Positions 1 through 10,964 of a DNA stretch of 64,000 bases are shown piece after piece (position 1 is the stretch's first letter; every line of letters begins with the position of its first letter). Both the position numbers and the translations under genes were made by a program. The stretch is taken from contig NZ_JABCQO010000007.1 in the NCBI RefSeq assembly GCF_015244675.1, positions 1 to 64,000 of the forward strand, in the 5' to 3' direction. The notes beneath the pieces were generated by a model. It ran no database searches and was not told the DNA's origin. It worked only from the letters and a program-made list of their open reading frames with translations. The DNA comes from Gluconobacter cerevisiae (lineage in GTDB: Bacteria; Pseudomonadota; Alphaproteobacteria; Acetobacterales; Acetobacteraceae).

Positions 1-92
1 GAGGACCAGTTCGTCGTACGGTATCGCGTGGCTTTCGGCTTGCTCATCACTCCCAGCTACCAGTCTGGATTCATTCCGTGAATCCACTCCGA

Positions 93-112
93 GCATTTAC
101 GCAACAAAGCCC
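93..112. mobile_element. Probable right terminal inverted repeat of an IS5/IS903-like element
   Basis: The 20 bases at 93-112 read, on the minus strand, GGGCTTTGTTGCGTAAATGC, which resembles the known IS903-type terminal repeat GGCTTTGTTGAATAAATC. The orientation is that of a right end, so any element would lie to the left and run off the window. A short palindrome (GGATTCA-5-TGAATCC, 67-85) sits just inside. No convincing transposase C-terminus can be read in bases 1-92. The assignment rests on the terminal repeat alone; the other end and a target duplication cannot be seen. Confidence 0.35.
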
Positions 113-388
113 CTGTTGGGCAAAAAATGCCCCCTTGGGCCAGGAAGCGCGCTAGTTACCGGCCCCTCCCCCCCGATGCAAGCACTTTATGGGGCAGTTC
201 CTCAATATGTCATATATCTCCCCCGCCCCATGTTCCCATTGCATGAGAAAGAGGTTTTCCCTTTCCTGTACACAGGGCTGAGACACGGAAAAGCCACGTT
301 CCACCCACTCCACACACAATTCGGGCGCCGGACCTCCGGGAAACGAATCCCGGATATCCTGACGCCCGACTGACGCTGATTCTGTATA

Positions 389-418
389 TTCCGAAAGAAC
401 GAATCCGCCCTTTCGGAA
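389..418 (-). terminator. Hairpin downstream of ilvC, possible terminator
   Basis: A perfect 9-bp inverted repeat, TTCCGAAAG (389-397) and CTTTCGGAA (410-418), with a 12-base loop lies 9 bases after the ilvC stop. No T run follows on the minus strand, so intrinsic termination is uncertain; it could be an mRNA 3' stabilising hairpin. The rest of 113-388 shows no gene or recognisable site. Confidence 0.35.
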
Positions 419-426
419 CAGCCTGA

Positions 427-1972
<1,546 letters not shown>

Positions 1973-1973
<1 letters not shown>

Positions 1974-3766
1974 CAGACCAGCATCTTTCCTTCTTCGGTC
2001 AGTCCCGCCGCTTCGGAATCCTGATCCGGACCCAGCAGCATCTGGTTATGCGCCGCACCCGATGGGATCATCGGATAGCAGTTCTCGCCCTCCGCCACAC
2101 AGATATCGGCCACGACCGGCCCATCATGCGCCAGCATCCGACGGATCACGTCATCCAACTCGCCCACATGCGTCGCCCGCATCCCGGTTGCATGGAACGC
2201 CTCGGCCAGCTTCACGAAATCCGGCAGCGCCTCGCTGTAGGACTGCGAATAGCGCGAGCCGTGAAGCAGTTCCTGCCACTGACGGACCATGCCCATATAG
2301 TGGTTGTTCAGGATAAAGATCTTCACCGGCAGACGGTACTGCGCGATCGTCCCCAGTTCCTGGATGTTCATGAGCGTGGATGCCTCACCGGCAATGTCGA
2401 TCACCAGCGCATCCGGGTGCGCCACCTGCGCGCCCACGGCGGCTGGTAGACCATAGCCCATCGTCCCCAGACCACCCGACGTCAGCCAGCGGTTCGGCTT
2501 GTCGAACTGGAAATGCTGGGCCGCCCACATCTGGTGCTGCCCGACTTCGGTGGACACGAACGTATCGCGCCCCGTTTCCTTCGCCAGCTCATACAGACGG
2601 CGAACCGCATGCTGCGGACGGATGATGGCAGACGGCGTCATGTCCTGCGTGAAGCCGAATCCGTCCACACTCCGCCAGGACGCGATCTGGTTCCACCAGG
2701 TCGACAGATCCGGCGCAGGCGTCTCCCCCCAGCCTTCGAGCAGCGCCTCAAGCGTATCGCGCACATCGCCTTCGATCCGCACATCCACCGGCACGATCTT
2801 GTCGATCTGGCTCGGGTCGATATCGGCATGAACCTTGAACGAATTGGGCGAGAACGCATCCACACGCCCCGTCACGCGGTCATCGAAACGCGATCCCAGA
2901 GCGATCAACAGATCACAGCCATGCGTGGCCATGTTCGCCTCGACCGAACCGTGCATGCCCAGCATGCCCAGAAACTGCGGATCGGGAGACGGAAACGCCC
3001 CCAGCCCCATCAGCGTGGACGTCACCGGGAAACCGGTCTTGCGCGCCAGACGACGCAGAAGGTCCGACGCTTCCGGCCCGGAATTGATGATGCCACCGCC
3101 CGTGTAGAAGAGCGGACGTTTCGCCGTCTTCATGGCTTCGAGGGTCCGGGCGATCGCGATCGCATCCGGTCCACCCTGATGACGCAGCCGCTGCAACCGC
3201 GACAGTGCAGGCTTCGTCAGAGGTGCCTTGCCGACCGTGATATCCTTGGGCAGATCCACCAGAACCGGCCCCGGACGTCCCGAGCGCGCAACCTCGAACG
3301 CCTCACGCACGATCTGTGCCAGCGTTCCGGGCTCCCGGACGAGATAATTGTGCTTGGTCGCAGGGCGCGTGATGCCCGTCGTGTCGGCTTCCTGAAACGC
3401 ATCATTGCCGATCAGCTTCGTCGGCACCTGACCCGCCAGACAGACGAGCGGAATGGAATCCATCAGCGCGTCCACAAGCCCGGTCACGGCATTGGTCGCC
3501 CCCGGCCCCGACGTCACCAGAACCACGCCAACCTTGCCCGTCGAGCGCGCATAGGCTTCCGCCGCATGAACGGCGGCCTGCTCGTGACGCACAAGAATGT
3601 GTCGAATCCGGTCCTGCTTGAAAAGAGCATCGTAAATCGGAAGGACAGCCCCACCCGGATATCCGAATATGACCTCCACACCTTCTTCATCGAGAACGCG
3701 CAGAAGCACTTCCGCGCCATTCAGCGCCTCGTTGCCTGTTCCTGCGTCTCTTTCAGCAGCCGTCAC
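1973..3766 (-). CDS. ilvB: Acetolactate synthase large (catalytic) subunit
   Basis: ThDP-, FAD- and Mg-dependent condensation of two pyruvates, or pyruvate with 2-oxobutyrate; first common step of branched-chain amino acid synthesis. The 597 residues show the usual three domains: an N-terminal ThDP-binding domain with the catalytic glutamate in RHEQ (E62), a central FAD-associated domain (about 210-345), and a C-terminal ThDP domain with LNNHYMGMVRQWQ. The metal-binding GDG motif reads GEAS at residues 460-463, so the usual aspartate is glutamate. The start is GTG, chosen because a strong GGGAGG site precedes it. It lies 30 bases downstream of miaA on the same strand and may be co-transcribed with it. 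Confidence 0.95.
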
Positions 3767-3796
3767 CGTTTCCTCCCAAGGTATGAGCGGCGGGAT

Positions 3797-4789
3797 TTAG
3801 GACGACAACGCGGCGGCGTCAACTCGTTCCGATATAAAGTTCTCTATTTTTTCATAATCACTTTCCGAATCTTGCGCAAAATGGGTATATCTACGCAACG
3901 AAATCATCGCGCCACCCTCTTTCCCCAACGCATGATGCCGGAACCACGTCGCCTGCCGCCGCGTATAGCGCCCGATGGCAAGGACCGCGGATTTCCGCGC
4001 TTCCTCAAGCGTTTCTTCTCCTCGCAGAACGGAGGCCAGTTCAGGCACGCCATGAGCACGCATGGCAGGTAGAACCGGATCAAGCCCTCTCTCCAGCAGA
4101 CGGGACACTTCCTCCAGAGCCCCGGCCTCCAGCATCTGCCCGAATCTGACATCAATCGCCCGGCGCAACCCCTCCCGCTCAGGGTCAAGCTGCACGGACA
4201 CAAACCGGCACGGCGCAGGTGGCAAACCCGGCTGCGACCGCCACCAGGCCAGCCCATGCCCTGTCCCCGTCCAGACCTCCCAAGCCCGCGAAATCCGCTG
4301 CGTATCGTTCGGACGCAGACCAGACGCCGTTTCAGGGTCAACCTGCATCAGACGCCCATGCAGCGCCTCCGGCCCGATCCCTTCCGCCAGCCCCCGTGCT
4401 TCGGTCCGCGCAGCCTCTCCGGGGTCCGGCACCTCCACCAGCCCATCCGTCAGCGCCCGTAGATACATCCCCGTGCCGCCACACAGGATCGGCATACGCC
4501 CCACGGCCCACGCCTCGTCCATTTCCCGCAAGGCTTCTGACCGCCACCAGGCCACACTGCCCGGCACCGCCGCATCCAGAACCCCGTAAAGCCGGTGCGG
4601 GACAGCAGCCTCATCCGCGTCATCAGGCCGGGCCGTCAGAATCCGCAGATCGCGGTAAACCTGCATGGAATCCGCGTTGATAACCGTACCGTCAAAGCGT
4701 CGCGCAAGATCGAGCGCCAGTGCTGACTTGCCGGAGCACGTCGGTCCGGCCACAATGATCGCAGTTTTTGTTGTCTTCGGGGCGTTCAT
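3797..4789 (-). CDS. miaA: tRNA dimethylallyltransferase
   Basis: Transfers a dimethylallyl group from DMAPP to N6 of adenosine 37 in tRNAs that read codons beginning with U. The protein is 330 residues from the chosen ATG at 4789, which has an AGGAGGGGAG ribosome site; an in-frame ATG at 4807 would add six residues. The P-loop GPTCSGKS is near the N-terminus and the DMAPP-binding segment INADSMQVYRDL follows, as in the family. It is divergent from serB, with start codons 41 bases apart, so the two promoters must share that interval. ilvB follows 30 bases downstream. The last 20 or so residues are less conserved in composition than the core. Confidence 0.94.
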   Translation of the reverse strand: MNAPKTTKTAIIVAGPTCSGKSALALDLARRFDGTVINADSMQVYRDLRILTARPDDADEAAVPHRLYGVLDAAVPGSVAWWRSEALREMDEAWAVGRMPILCGGTGMYLRALTDGLVEVPDPGEAARTEARGLAEGIGPEALHGRLMQVDPETASGLRPNDTQRISRAWEVWTGTGHGLAWWRSQPGLPPAPCRFVSVQLDPEREGLRRAIDVRFGQMLEAGALEEVSRLLERGLDPVLPAMRAHGVPELASVLRGEETLEEARKSAVLAIGRYTRRQATWFRHHALGKEGGAMISLRRYTHFAQDSESDYEKIENFISERVDAAALSS

Positions 4790-4830
4790 TCTCCCCTCCT
4801 GCCACACGTGCCGGACCGTTACGAGATCTC

Positions 4831-5724
4831 ATGTCCCTTCCTGCCGTCCTGACCCTTATCGCTGACCGGAAATCCGGTCCCCTCAAACCCGAAGCCATCG
4901 ACGTGGCCCGCACGCTCGTCAAAGGCAGCGCACCCATCGTCCTGTCTCCGGGCGAAGCAGTGGACATTCCCTGCCCGCCGCCGCGCCCCGGATCGGCCAG
5001 CATCGCCACGATCCGGGCGACGCTTGCGCCCTACCGCGTCGATGCACTGCTCCTCAAAACGCGTGGCCGCCGCCGCGCCGTCCTCGTCGCGGACATGGAC
5101 AGCACCATCGTCACGGGCGAAACGCTGGACGAAATGGCCGCCCTGCTGGGCTGCGGCGAAGAAGTCGCAGCCATTACCCGCGCGTCGATGAGCGGCGAAC
5201 TGGATTTTGATGCGGCCCTTGAACAGCGCGTGGCTCTTCTGGCCGGGAAGCCGGCTTCGGTTCTCGAACAGGTCTGGGAATCCGTCACCCTGACGGAAGG
5301 GGCCCGGGAACTCGTGCAGACCATGCGCAAGCATAATGGCCGGACGGCGCTGGTCTCGGGCGGCTTCACATGGTTCACCCAGCGCGTGGCCGAGCTTTGC
5401 GGATTCGACGAGAATTACGGCAATGAACTGGAAATCGAGGACGGCAAAATCACCGGCCGTCTCGCGGCCCCGATCCTCGGCCCCGACGCCAAGCGCGACC
5501 ATCTCGAACGCCTGACTTCAGAGCGCGGCGTGCAGCTTCGTGCCGCCCTGACGACCGGCGACGGCGCCAACGACATCCCCATGCTCGCCAGCGCGGGCCT
5601 TGGTCTGGCTTTCCACGCCAAACCCAATGTCCGCCGCATCATTTCCACGCAGATCAACTTCGCTAACCTGCGCGCGCATCTTTTCGCACAGGGCTATCAC
5701 GCGAAGGATTTCGTCACGGACTGA
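4831..5724 (+). CDS. serB: Phosphoserine phosphatase
   Basis: HAD-superfamily enzyme for the last step of serine synthesis, phosphoserine to serine plus phosphate. The catalytic DMDSTIVTGETLD motif (nucleophile and acid aspartates, then the cap region) lies near residues 89-101, SGGFTWF supplies motif II, and GDGANDIPML is motif III. The first 80 or so residues form the N-terminal regulatory-type extension typical of long SerB proteins. The start at 4831 (MSLPAVL) is preferred over an upstream ATG at 4768 because the latter would run into the miaA coding region. A strong bidirectional-looking terminator follows 31 bases after the stop. Confidence 0.93.
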   Translation: MSLPAVLTLIADRKSGPLKPEAIDVARTLVKGSAPIVLSPGEAVDIPCPPPRPGSASIATIRATLAPYRVDALLLKTRGRRRAVLVADMDSTIVTGETLDEMAALLGCGEEVAAITRASMSGELDFDAALEQRVALLAGKPASVLEQVWESVTLTEGARELVQTMRKHNGRTALVSGGFTWFTQRVAELCGFDENYGNELEIEDGKITGRLAAPILGPDAKRDHLERLTSERGVQLRAALTTGDGANDIPMLASAGLGLAFHAKPNVRRIISTQINFANLRAHLFAQGYHAKDFVTD

Positions 5725-5754
5725 CCGGGCCTCAAACCCGCAGGATACAAAAAA

Positions 5755-5788
5755 GCCGCCGGAGACTCTACTCCAGCGGCTTTTTTTT
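5755..5788 (+). terminator. Intrinsic terminator shared by serB and the convergent glycine-rich gene
   Basis: GCCGCCGGAG and CTCCAGCGGC pair around a 6-base loop (one mismatch), followed by eight T residues at 5781-5788 and preceded by an A run, so the structure can end transcription from both directions. It sits between the serB stop and the stop of the minus-strand gene at 5792. Confidence 0.85.
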
Positions 5789-5791
5789 CGA

Positions 5792-6253
5792 TCAGTACCC
5801 CCAGGTGTAAGGCGGCACGTCCGAATAAGAAGGCTCGGCGTAATAGCCGGGGGCATAACCCGGCGCATATCCATATCCGCCATACCCGCCACCATAACCA
5901 TAAGGCGAGGCCTCGATTGCCATCCCGGTCGCGACGCCAAGCCCGACACCCAGGCCCCAGCCACCCCAGCCCCAACCGCCGCCCCAGCCCGGCATCCCCC
6001 AGCCATAACCGAACCAGCCGGGTCCGCCCCAGCCGTTCCAGCCACCCCAGCCCGGATAACCCCAGCCGCCAAAGCGCGGACCACCCCAACCTCCACGCCA
6101 GCCACCACCACGGTAGCCCCAACCGGGACGCCCACCGCCATGGAAGCCGCCGCCACCCGGACCTCCGCCATGCTGGGCAAAAGCGGGAACAGAAATCGTG
6201 GACGCCAGCAAGGCCAGCATCAATGCGGCAGCTGATCTGTGGGTGAAGGTCAT
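5792..6253 (-). CDS. Glycine/tryptophan/tyrosine-rich exported protein
   Basis: No enzymatic function recognised. The 153-residue product starts with a clear Sec signal peptide (THRSAAALMLALLASTISVPAFAQ, cleavage after AFA) and then is built of Gly-Trp, Gly-Tyr and Gly-Pro runs such as GWGGWNGWGGPGW and GYGGGYGGYGYAPGYAPGY. A central stretch, GLGVGLGVATGMAIEA, resembles the glycine-zipper segment of small envelope proteins. The start at 6253 is chosen for the signal peptide and its AGGAGA site; upstream in-frame codons would destroy the signal. It is most likely periplasmic or outer-membrane associated. A parS site lies just upstream of its promoter region. Confidence 0.75.
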   Translation of the reverse strand: MTFTHRSAAALMLALLASTISVPAFAQHGGGPGGGGFHGGGRPGWGYRGGGWRGGWGGPRFGGWGYPGWGGWNGWGGPGWFGYGWGMPGWGGGWGWGGWGLGVGLGVATGMAIEASPYGYGGGYGGYGYAPGYAPGYYAEPSYSDVPPYTWGY

Positions 6254-6344
6254 GGCAAGTCTCCTGCGGGAAAGCCCGATCATGTGTCCCATATCGGCAT
6301 TACCAGATCGTGTAGAAAGAGGGGCTTTCCATGACGAAACAACT

Positions 6345-6360
6345 TGTTTCACGTGAAACA
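6345..6360. promoter_or_regulatory. parS: parS site 1 (ParB-binding centromere)
   Basis: The perfect 16-bp palindrome TGTTTCACGTGAAACA equals the conserved bacterial parS consensus. It is intergenic, between the dciA stop (6367) and the start of the glycine-rich gene, about 27 kb from parB. Two further copies lie at 30116 and 32402. Confidence 0.92.
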
Positions 6361-6366
6361 CTTCCG

Positions 6367-6909
6367 TCACCTTCGCCTGCGCTGCGCCCCCAGATGCCCA
6401 CCAAGACTCTCCAGCGCCAGACGAAGCTCCTCGTCCTCGATATCCGGCACGTCGATCTGCAACGGTTTCGGGCGCTTCGGCGTCGGTCGCTCGAACGCCA
6501 CCAGATCCTGAACGATCTTCAGTCGCTCGATCCCATATTCGCCCCGCAACCCACACGCCACATTGATGCGCTCAATGATCTGCGGCGCCAGATGCTGAAG
6601 CTCCATGGCAATCGGCCCCGCACAGGCCAGCGTCAGCGTTCCCGCAGATAAACGACGCGGTTCGGTCTGTTTTGCCAGACGCGGGCCGACAAAATCTGCC
6701 CAATCCATCATCAGACGGGCCAGAACCGGCGGCTTCTTTTTGAAAACAGGCTGCGTCAGCGCCTGCACAAAAGACCCGATCTGCTTTGTGCCCGAACGGC
6801 GGGGCGTCCAGTTGCGGTCTGCTGGCACCCAGCCATCAGGCTCCTGCGCCGGTTTCTTTCGGGCCGTATTTCGTAACGGGCGCTTGTCCGAACCGCGATC
6901 CTTCGTCAT
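6367..6909 (-). CDS. dciA: DUF721/DciA-family protein
   Basis: Member of the DUF721 family, whose best-known representative DciA loads the replicative DNA helicase DnaB in bacteria lacking DnaC/DnaI. The 180-residue protein has a basic N-terminus (KDRGSDKRPLRNTARKK) and the DciA core with MMDWADFVGPRLAKQTEP and GTLTLACAGPIAMELQHLAPQIIERIN, the typical W-x-x-xVG and hydrophobic strand pattern. The ATG at 6909 is used because longer frames run over mutY. It is divergent from mutY, 10 bases between starts, the usual arrangement in alphaproteobacteria. The helicase-loading role here is inferred from the family. Confidence 0.8.
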   Translation of the reverse strand: MTKDRGSDKRPLRNTARKKPAQEPDGWVPADRNWTPRRSGTKQIGSFVQALTQPVFKKKPPVLARLMMDWADFVGPRLAKQTEPRRLSAGTLTLACAGPIAMELQHLAPQIIERINVACGLRGEYGIERLKIVQDLVAFERPTPKRPKPLQIDVPDIEDEELRLALESLGGHLGAQRRRR

Positions 6910-6919
6910 ATCCGTTCCC

Positions 6920-7978
6920 GTGACTCCTGATGCATCCGCCCTGCTGCGCTGGTACGACCACCACCGCCGCGCCCTTCCCTGGCGCAGCCTGCCCGGCCAG
7001 CGTCCAGACCCGTATGCCGTCTGGCTAAGCGAAATCATGCTCCAGCAGACGACCGTCAAAGCCGTCATATCCTATTACGAGCGCTTTCTCACGCATTACC
7101 CTACCGTACAGGATCTCGCGGCAGCCCCGCTTGAAGACGTCCTGCATCTCTGGGCTGGCCTCGGTTACTATGCCCGTGCCCGCAATCTCCACGCCTGCGC
7201 GAAACGGGTCTCCGAACGCGGCGGTTTCCCCGATACGGTCGAAGACCTACTGACCCTTCCCGGAATCGGCGCCTACACAGCCCGCGCCATCGCCGCCATC
7301 GCCTTCGGACGCCCCGTTGTCCCCGTTGACGGTAATGTCGAACGCGTCACGGCCCGCCTGAACGCCACAGAAGAGCCGCTTCCCGGCGCACGCCCCCTTC
7401 TGGCGAAACAGGCCGCACGCCTGAACGCCGATCCTGTTGCAAAAAGCCGTCCGTCAGACTTCGCTCAGGCCCTGTTCGACCTCGGCGCAACGATCTGCAC
7501 ACCCCGCAATCCCGCCTGCCTGACCTGCCCCTGGCAGACCTCCTGCATCGCCCACGCCCGCGGAGTCGCAGCCCAGCTTCCGGCCAAACAACCCAAACAG
7601 GCACGCCCGACACGCTACGGCGCACATTTCCTCCTGCATGATACCAACGGTCAGATCCTGCTGCGGACCCGTCCCCCAACCGGCCTGCTCGGCAGCATGG
7701 ACGAACTCCCCGGAACCGACTGGCGCAGTACACCCTGGAGCGAAGACGAAGCCCTCGCTCATGCACCCTGCCTGACCGACTGGGCGCACAGAGGCGAAAT
7801 CCGCCATGTCTTCACCCATTTCACCCTGTACCTCACGGTTTATGAGGCTTACCTTCCACAGGCTCATAATGCAGGGATCGATTCCTCTTTCGGCACGTTC
7901 CGTTCCACGAAGCGCGCCGCCCTGCCCGGCGTCATGAAGAAATGTCTGGCCCTCACCAAACAGCCTTCGGAGACATGA
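6920..7978 (+). CDS. mutY: A/G-specific adenine glycosylase
   Basis: Base-excision repair glycosylase that removes adenine mispaired with 8-oxoguanine. The 352-residue protein shows the helix-hairpin-helix block LPGIGAYTARAIAAIAFG followed by VPVDGNVERV with the catalytic aspartate, and the [4Fe-4S] ligand set C-x6-C-x2-C-x5-C (CTPRNPACLTCPWQTSC). The C-terminal NUDIX-like domain that recognises 8-oxoG is present, with HVFTHFTLYLTVYEA. The start is the GTG at 6920, immediately before TPDASALLRWYDHHRRALPW; longer upstream readings overlap dciA. Its stop overlaps the following gene. Confidence 0.94.
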   Translation: MTPDASALLRWYDHHRRALPWRSLPGQRPDPYAVWLSEIMLQQTTVKAVISYYERFLTHYPTVQDLAAAPLEDVLHLWAGLGYYARARNLHACAKRVSERGGFPDTVEDLLTLPGIGAYTARAIAAIAFGRPVVPVDGNVERVTARLNATEEPLPGARPLLAKQAARLNADPVAKSRPSDFAQALFDLGATICTPRNPACLTCPWQTSCIAHARGVAAQLPAKQPKQARPTRYGAHFLLHDTNGQILLRTRPPTGLLGSMDELPGTDWRSTPWSEDEALAHAPCLTDWAHRGEIRHVFTHFTLYLTVYEAYLPQAHNAGIDSSFGTFRSTKRAALPGVMKKCLALTKQPSET

Positions 7979-8610
7979 TGACTGAGACCACCCCGACACT
8001 CCGCCTCTGGTTCATGGACTGGTTCGGCTGGATGCTCGATCATAATTCCGTAAGGGATGCCCTCGACCGCACCCCCTTTCAGGAAGGCCGTCTTCCGGGT
8101 CTCAGCATCGCCGTTCCCTTACCTTTCCATCTTCCCTGCCGTCCGCTTCTGGAAAAGCGGATTTCAATGCCCCGCCCATTTCCTGAAATGGAAATGCAGG
8201 AATTCCTCCCGAACCGCGTAGTTTTTTTCATTCCGCGAACCAGCACCTATCTGAGAAGCTCTCCTCTTGGGCCTGAACCCGTAGATTTCTTGGCCCTGGA
8301 GCCAGGGGGATGGGAAATCTTCTTTCCCATGACGATCGAGATGCTGCGTGGGTTGTCCCTGATCCTCAAGCCCAACACTGTAAAGCTGCAAGACGATGCG
8401 GGGCACGACCTTCCTGCACCCACGCTCCAACAGGGATTCATGCTCCAGTTTGGCGACCGGCATCTTCCATTATTCCTGAACACGACAGCTCTGATCCAGA
8501 TCGGCCAGATCATGCCAGGAGCCACTGCCAAAGTCGCACTGACATGGGAAGACGACGCCCCACCTGCCTATTTTAACGTATCCCGCGAAACCCCGTTCAA
8601 TCATCAATAG
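7975..8610 (+). CDS. Hypothetical protein coupled to mutY
   Basis: I do not recognise this 211-residue protein. The ATG at 7975 overlaps the mutY stop as ATGA (a second ATG at 7978 is equally possible), so it is probably translated with mutY. There is no signal peptide or membrane segment. It is rich in Pro, Leu and Phe, with a segment PFPEMEMQEFLPNRVVFFIPRTS and a C-terminal half resembling beta-sandwich sequence. Codon use is like its neighbours in the first part and becomes more AT-rich towards the 3' end, where non-coding AT-rich DNA follows. Confidence 0.65.
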   Translation: MMTETTPTLRLWFMDWFGWMLDHNSVRDALDRTPFQEGRLPGLSIAVPLPFHLPCRPLLEKRISMPRPFPEMEMQEFLPNRVVFFIPRTSTYLRSSPLGPEPVDFLALEPGGWEIFFPMTIEMLRGLSLILKPNTVKLQDDAGHDLPAPTLQQGFMLQFGDRHLPLFLNTTALIQIGQIMPGATAKVALTWEDDAPPAYFNVSRETPFNHQ

Positions 8611-9191
8611 TATAAAAACAGGCCAACTAGAGAAATATGTGAAAACTTTTACCCCATATCTCTGAAATACCACGATGATTTCTGTAATCCGAAATACCTG
8701 AAAAAGACTATTCCAGTCCTCATCCTTTTCACGGAAATTGTCTGTCTGTATTCAATTCCCCCTCATGAGAAAGGGTTTTTTCAATTAATTGTAATTTTTG
8801 ATTGATGTCCTTCACAGACAGGATTTTTGTTCTAAACATTTATGCGTCTGGAGCAGACAGGCATTTAATACGAAGCCGGTCTGTTTTCCGGCTGTCATGG
8901 GAAGATATGTCAGCAACAGATTATTTTCTTGCCGCTTCAGGGGGCCGTCTTAACGGAACGGACCGTCTATTCTTTTACGCTCCCGGTTATTTAACGACAG
9001 AAAATCGCTATCCCGACTTTCACGATTTTCCGCTCCTCCCTGACGGCACATCGCCCCTCACTACCCTGCTCCAGACACCAGCCCGCAACCTGCCATCCGC
9101 CTGTCTCGGGTCGGATGACTGCATGGTCCTGTCAGCACGCCAGACCATCCAGTCATCTGACCGTCACTACGGCTCCTGAGGTATCGAAATC
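8611..9191. other. Upstream region of pdc with a doubtful 124-residue frame
   Basis: This 581-base stretch begins very AT-rich (8611-8860) and becomes normal in GC towards pdc. An open frame from ATG 8805, or 8907 with a GGGAAG just before it, runs to 9179 and ends a few bases before the pdc start. It has no recognisable domain and no good ribosome site at 8805. I treat it as a possible but unsupported gene. The pdc promoter must lie somewhere here; no clear -35/-10 pair was identified. Confidence 0.4.
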
Positions 9192-10883
9192 ATGACCTAC
9201 ACTGTCGGACATTATCTTGCCGAACGCCTGACACAGATCGGCCTGAAGCATCATTTCGCCGTCGCGGGTGACTACAACCTCGTGCTGCTCGACCAGATGA
9301 TCGAACAGGGTGGCACCAAGCAGATCTATGACTGCAACGAGCTGAACTGCAGCTTCGCCGCTGAGGGCTATGCCCGCGCCAATGGCGCTGCCGCAGCCAT
9401 CATCACCTTCAGCGTCGGCGCGATTTCCGCCATGAACGGTCTGGGCGGCGCTTACGCCGAGAACCTGCCGATCCTCGTGATTTCCGGCGCACCGAACACC
9501 AACGATCACGGTTCGGGCCACGTCCTGCACCACACGATCGGCACGACCGAATACAGCTACCAGATGGAAATGGCGAAGCACGTCACCTGTGCCGCCGAAA
9601 GCATCACCTCCGCCGAAACGGCTCCGGCAAAGATCGACCACGTCATCCGCACCATGCTGCGCGAAAAGAAGCCGGCCTATCTCGAAATCGCCTGTAACGT
9701 CTCGGCCGCGCCCTGCGTCCGTCCGGGCCCGGTCTCGTCCCTGCACGCCCATCCGCGCCCTGACGAAGCCAGCCTCAAGGCCGCTCTGGACGAGAGCCTG
9801 AGCTTCCTCGACAAGGCCAGCAAGGTCGCCATCCTCGTCGGCACCAAGCTGCGCGCTGCCGAAGCCCTTAAGGAAACGGTCGAACTGGCCGACAAGCTCG
9901 GGTGCCCCGTGACGGTCATGGCCGCCGCCAAGAGCTACTTCCCCGAAACGCATCCCGGCTTCCGTGGCGTGTACTGGGGCGATGTCAGCAGCCCGGGCGC
10001 ACAGGAAATCATCGAAGGCGCCGATGCCGTGATCTGCCTGGCTCCCGTCTGGAACGATTACTCCTCGGGCGGCTGGCAGAGCATCATCCGTGGCGAGAAG
10101 GTTCTTGAGGTCGATCCGGACCGCGTGACCGTCAACGGCAAAACCTTCGACGGCTTCCGCCTCAAGGAATTCGTCAAGGCCCTGAGCGAGAAGGCCCCGA
10201 AGAAGTCCGCAGCCCTGACCGGCGAATACAAGCCCGTCATCCTGCCGAAGGCCGATCAGGCAAAGCCGCTGACCAACGACGAAATGACCCGCCAGATCAA
10301 CGAACTGGTCGACGGCAACACCACCCTTTTCGCCGAGACCGGCGACTCATGGTTCAACGCCATGCGCATGCACCTTCCCGAAGGTGCGAAGCTCGAGACG
10401 GAAATGCAGTGGGGCCATATCGGCTGGTCCGTTCCGTCCATGTTCGGTAACGCCACCGGTTCGCCGGAACGTCAGCATGTTCTGATGGTCGGTGACGGTT
10501 CTTTCCAGCTCACCGCGCAGGAAGTGGCCCAGATGGTCCGCTACGAACTGCCGGTCATCATCTTCCTCGTGAACAACCACGGCTACGTCATCGAAATCGC
10601 CATCCATGACGGCCCGTACAACTACATCCAGAACTGGGACTACGCCGCTCTGATGCAGTGCTTCAACCAGGGCGTCCCCGGCGAAGAAAGCGGCAAGTAC
10701 GGTCTCGGCCTGCATGCCACGACGGGCGAGGAACTGGCCGAAGCCATCGCCAACGCCAAGAAGAACACCCGCGGCCCGACGCTCATCGAGTGCAAGCTCG
10801 ACCGGACGGACTGCACCAAGACGCTGGTTCAGTGGGGCAAGGCTGTTGCAGCCGCAAACTCCCGCAAGCCCCAAAACACCTGA
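9192..10883 (+). CDS. pdc: Pyruvate decarboxylase
   Basis: ThDP-dependent non-oxidative decarboxylation of pyruvate to acetaldehyde in the cytoplasm, rare in bacteria and characteristic of acetic acid bacteria and Zymomonas. The 563 residues match the known length. Catalytic residues can be placed exactly as in Zymomonas: D27 (AVAGD), E50 (DCNE) and the H113-H114 pair (VLHHTIG). The cofactor motif [14 protein letters not shown] with [10 protein letters not shown] is intact. The gene is isolated, ends in a perfect terminator, and probably feeds acetaldehyde dehydrogenases encoded elsewhere. Start ATG has a GAGG about ten bases upstream. Confidence 0.97.
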   Translation: MTYTVGHYLAERLTQIGLKHHFAVAGDYNLVLLDQMIEQGGTKQIYDCNELNCSFAAEGYARANGAAAAIITFSVGAISAMNGLGGAYAENLPILVISGAPNTNDHGSGHVLHHTIGTTEYSYQMEMAKHVTCAAESITSAETAPAKIDHVIRTMLREKKPAYLEIACNVSAAPCVRPGPVSSLHAHPRPDEASLKAALDESLSFLDKASKVAILVGTKLRAAEALKETVELADKLGCPVTVMAAAKSYFPETHPGFRGVYWGDVSSPGAQEIIEGADAVICLAPVWNDYSSGGWQSIIRGEKVLEVDPDRVTVNGKTFDGFRLKEFVKALSEKAPKKSAALTGEYKPVILPKADQAKPLTNDEMTRQINELVDGNTTLFAETGDSWFNAMRMHLPEGAKLETEMQWGHIGWSVPSMFGNATGSPERQHVLMVGDGSFQLTAQEVAQMVRYELPVIIFLVNNHGYVIEIAIHDGPYNYIQNWDYAALMQCFNQGVPGEESGKYGLGLHATTGEELAEAIANAKKNTRGPTLIECKLDRTDCTKTLVQWGKAVAAANSRKPQNT

Positions 10884-10908
10884 TCAGAATCAGGTCTCTA
10901 ACGAAAAA

Positions 10909-10940
10909 CCCCCGTGTCAGACACGGGGGTTTTTTCTTTT
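10909..10940 (+). terminator. Intrinsic terminator of pdc
   Basis: CCCCCGTGT and ACACGGGGG pair perfectly around a three-base loop (10909-10929), followed by TTTTTTCTTTT and preceded by five A residues, so it may also serve the convergent gene ending at 10965. Confidence 0.92.
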
Positions 10941-10964
10941 GTACCGCATAAAACCTGACAACCG

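Noticed and set aside
8565-8595. Decayed parS-like sequence near the end of the gene after mutY
   Set aside because: The encoded NVSRET looks like the parS-encoded peptide in rsmG, but the DNA lacks the CACGTG core and the palindrome.
8805-9179. 124-residue frame before pdc
   Set aside because: No ribosome site at the ATG, no recognisable domain, and it lies where the pdc promoter is expected. Kept only as a note in the intergenic entry.
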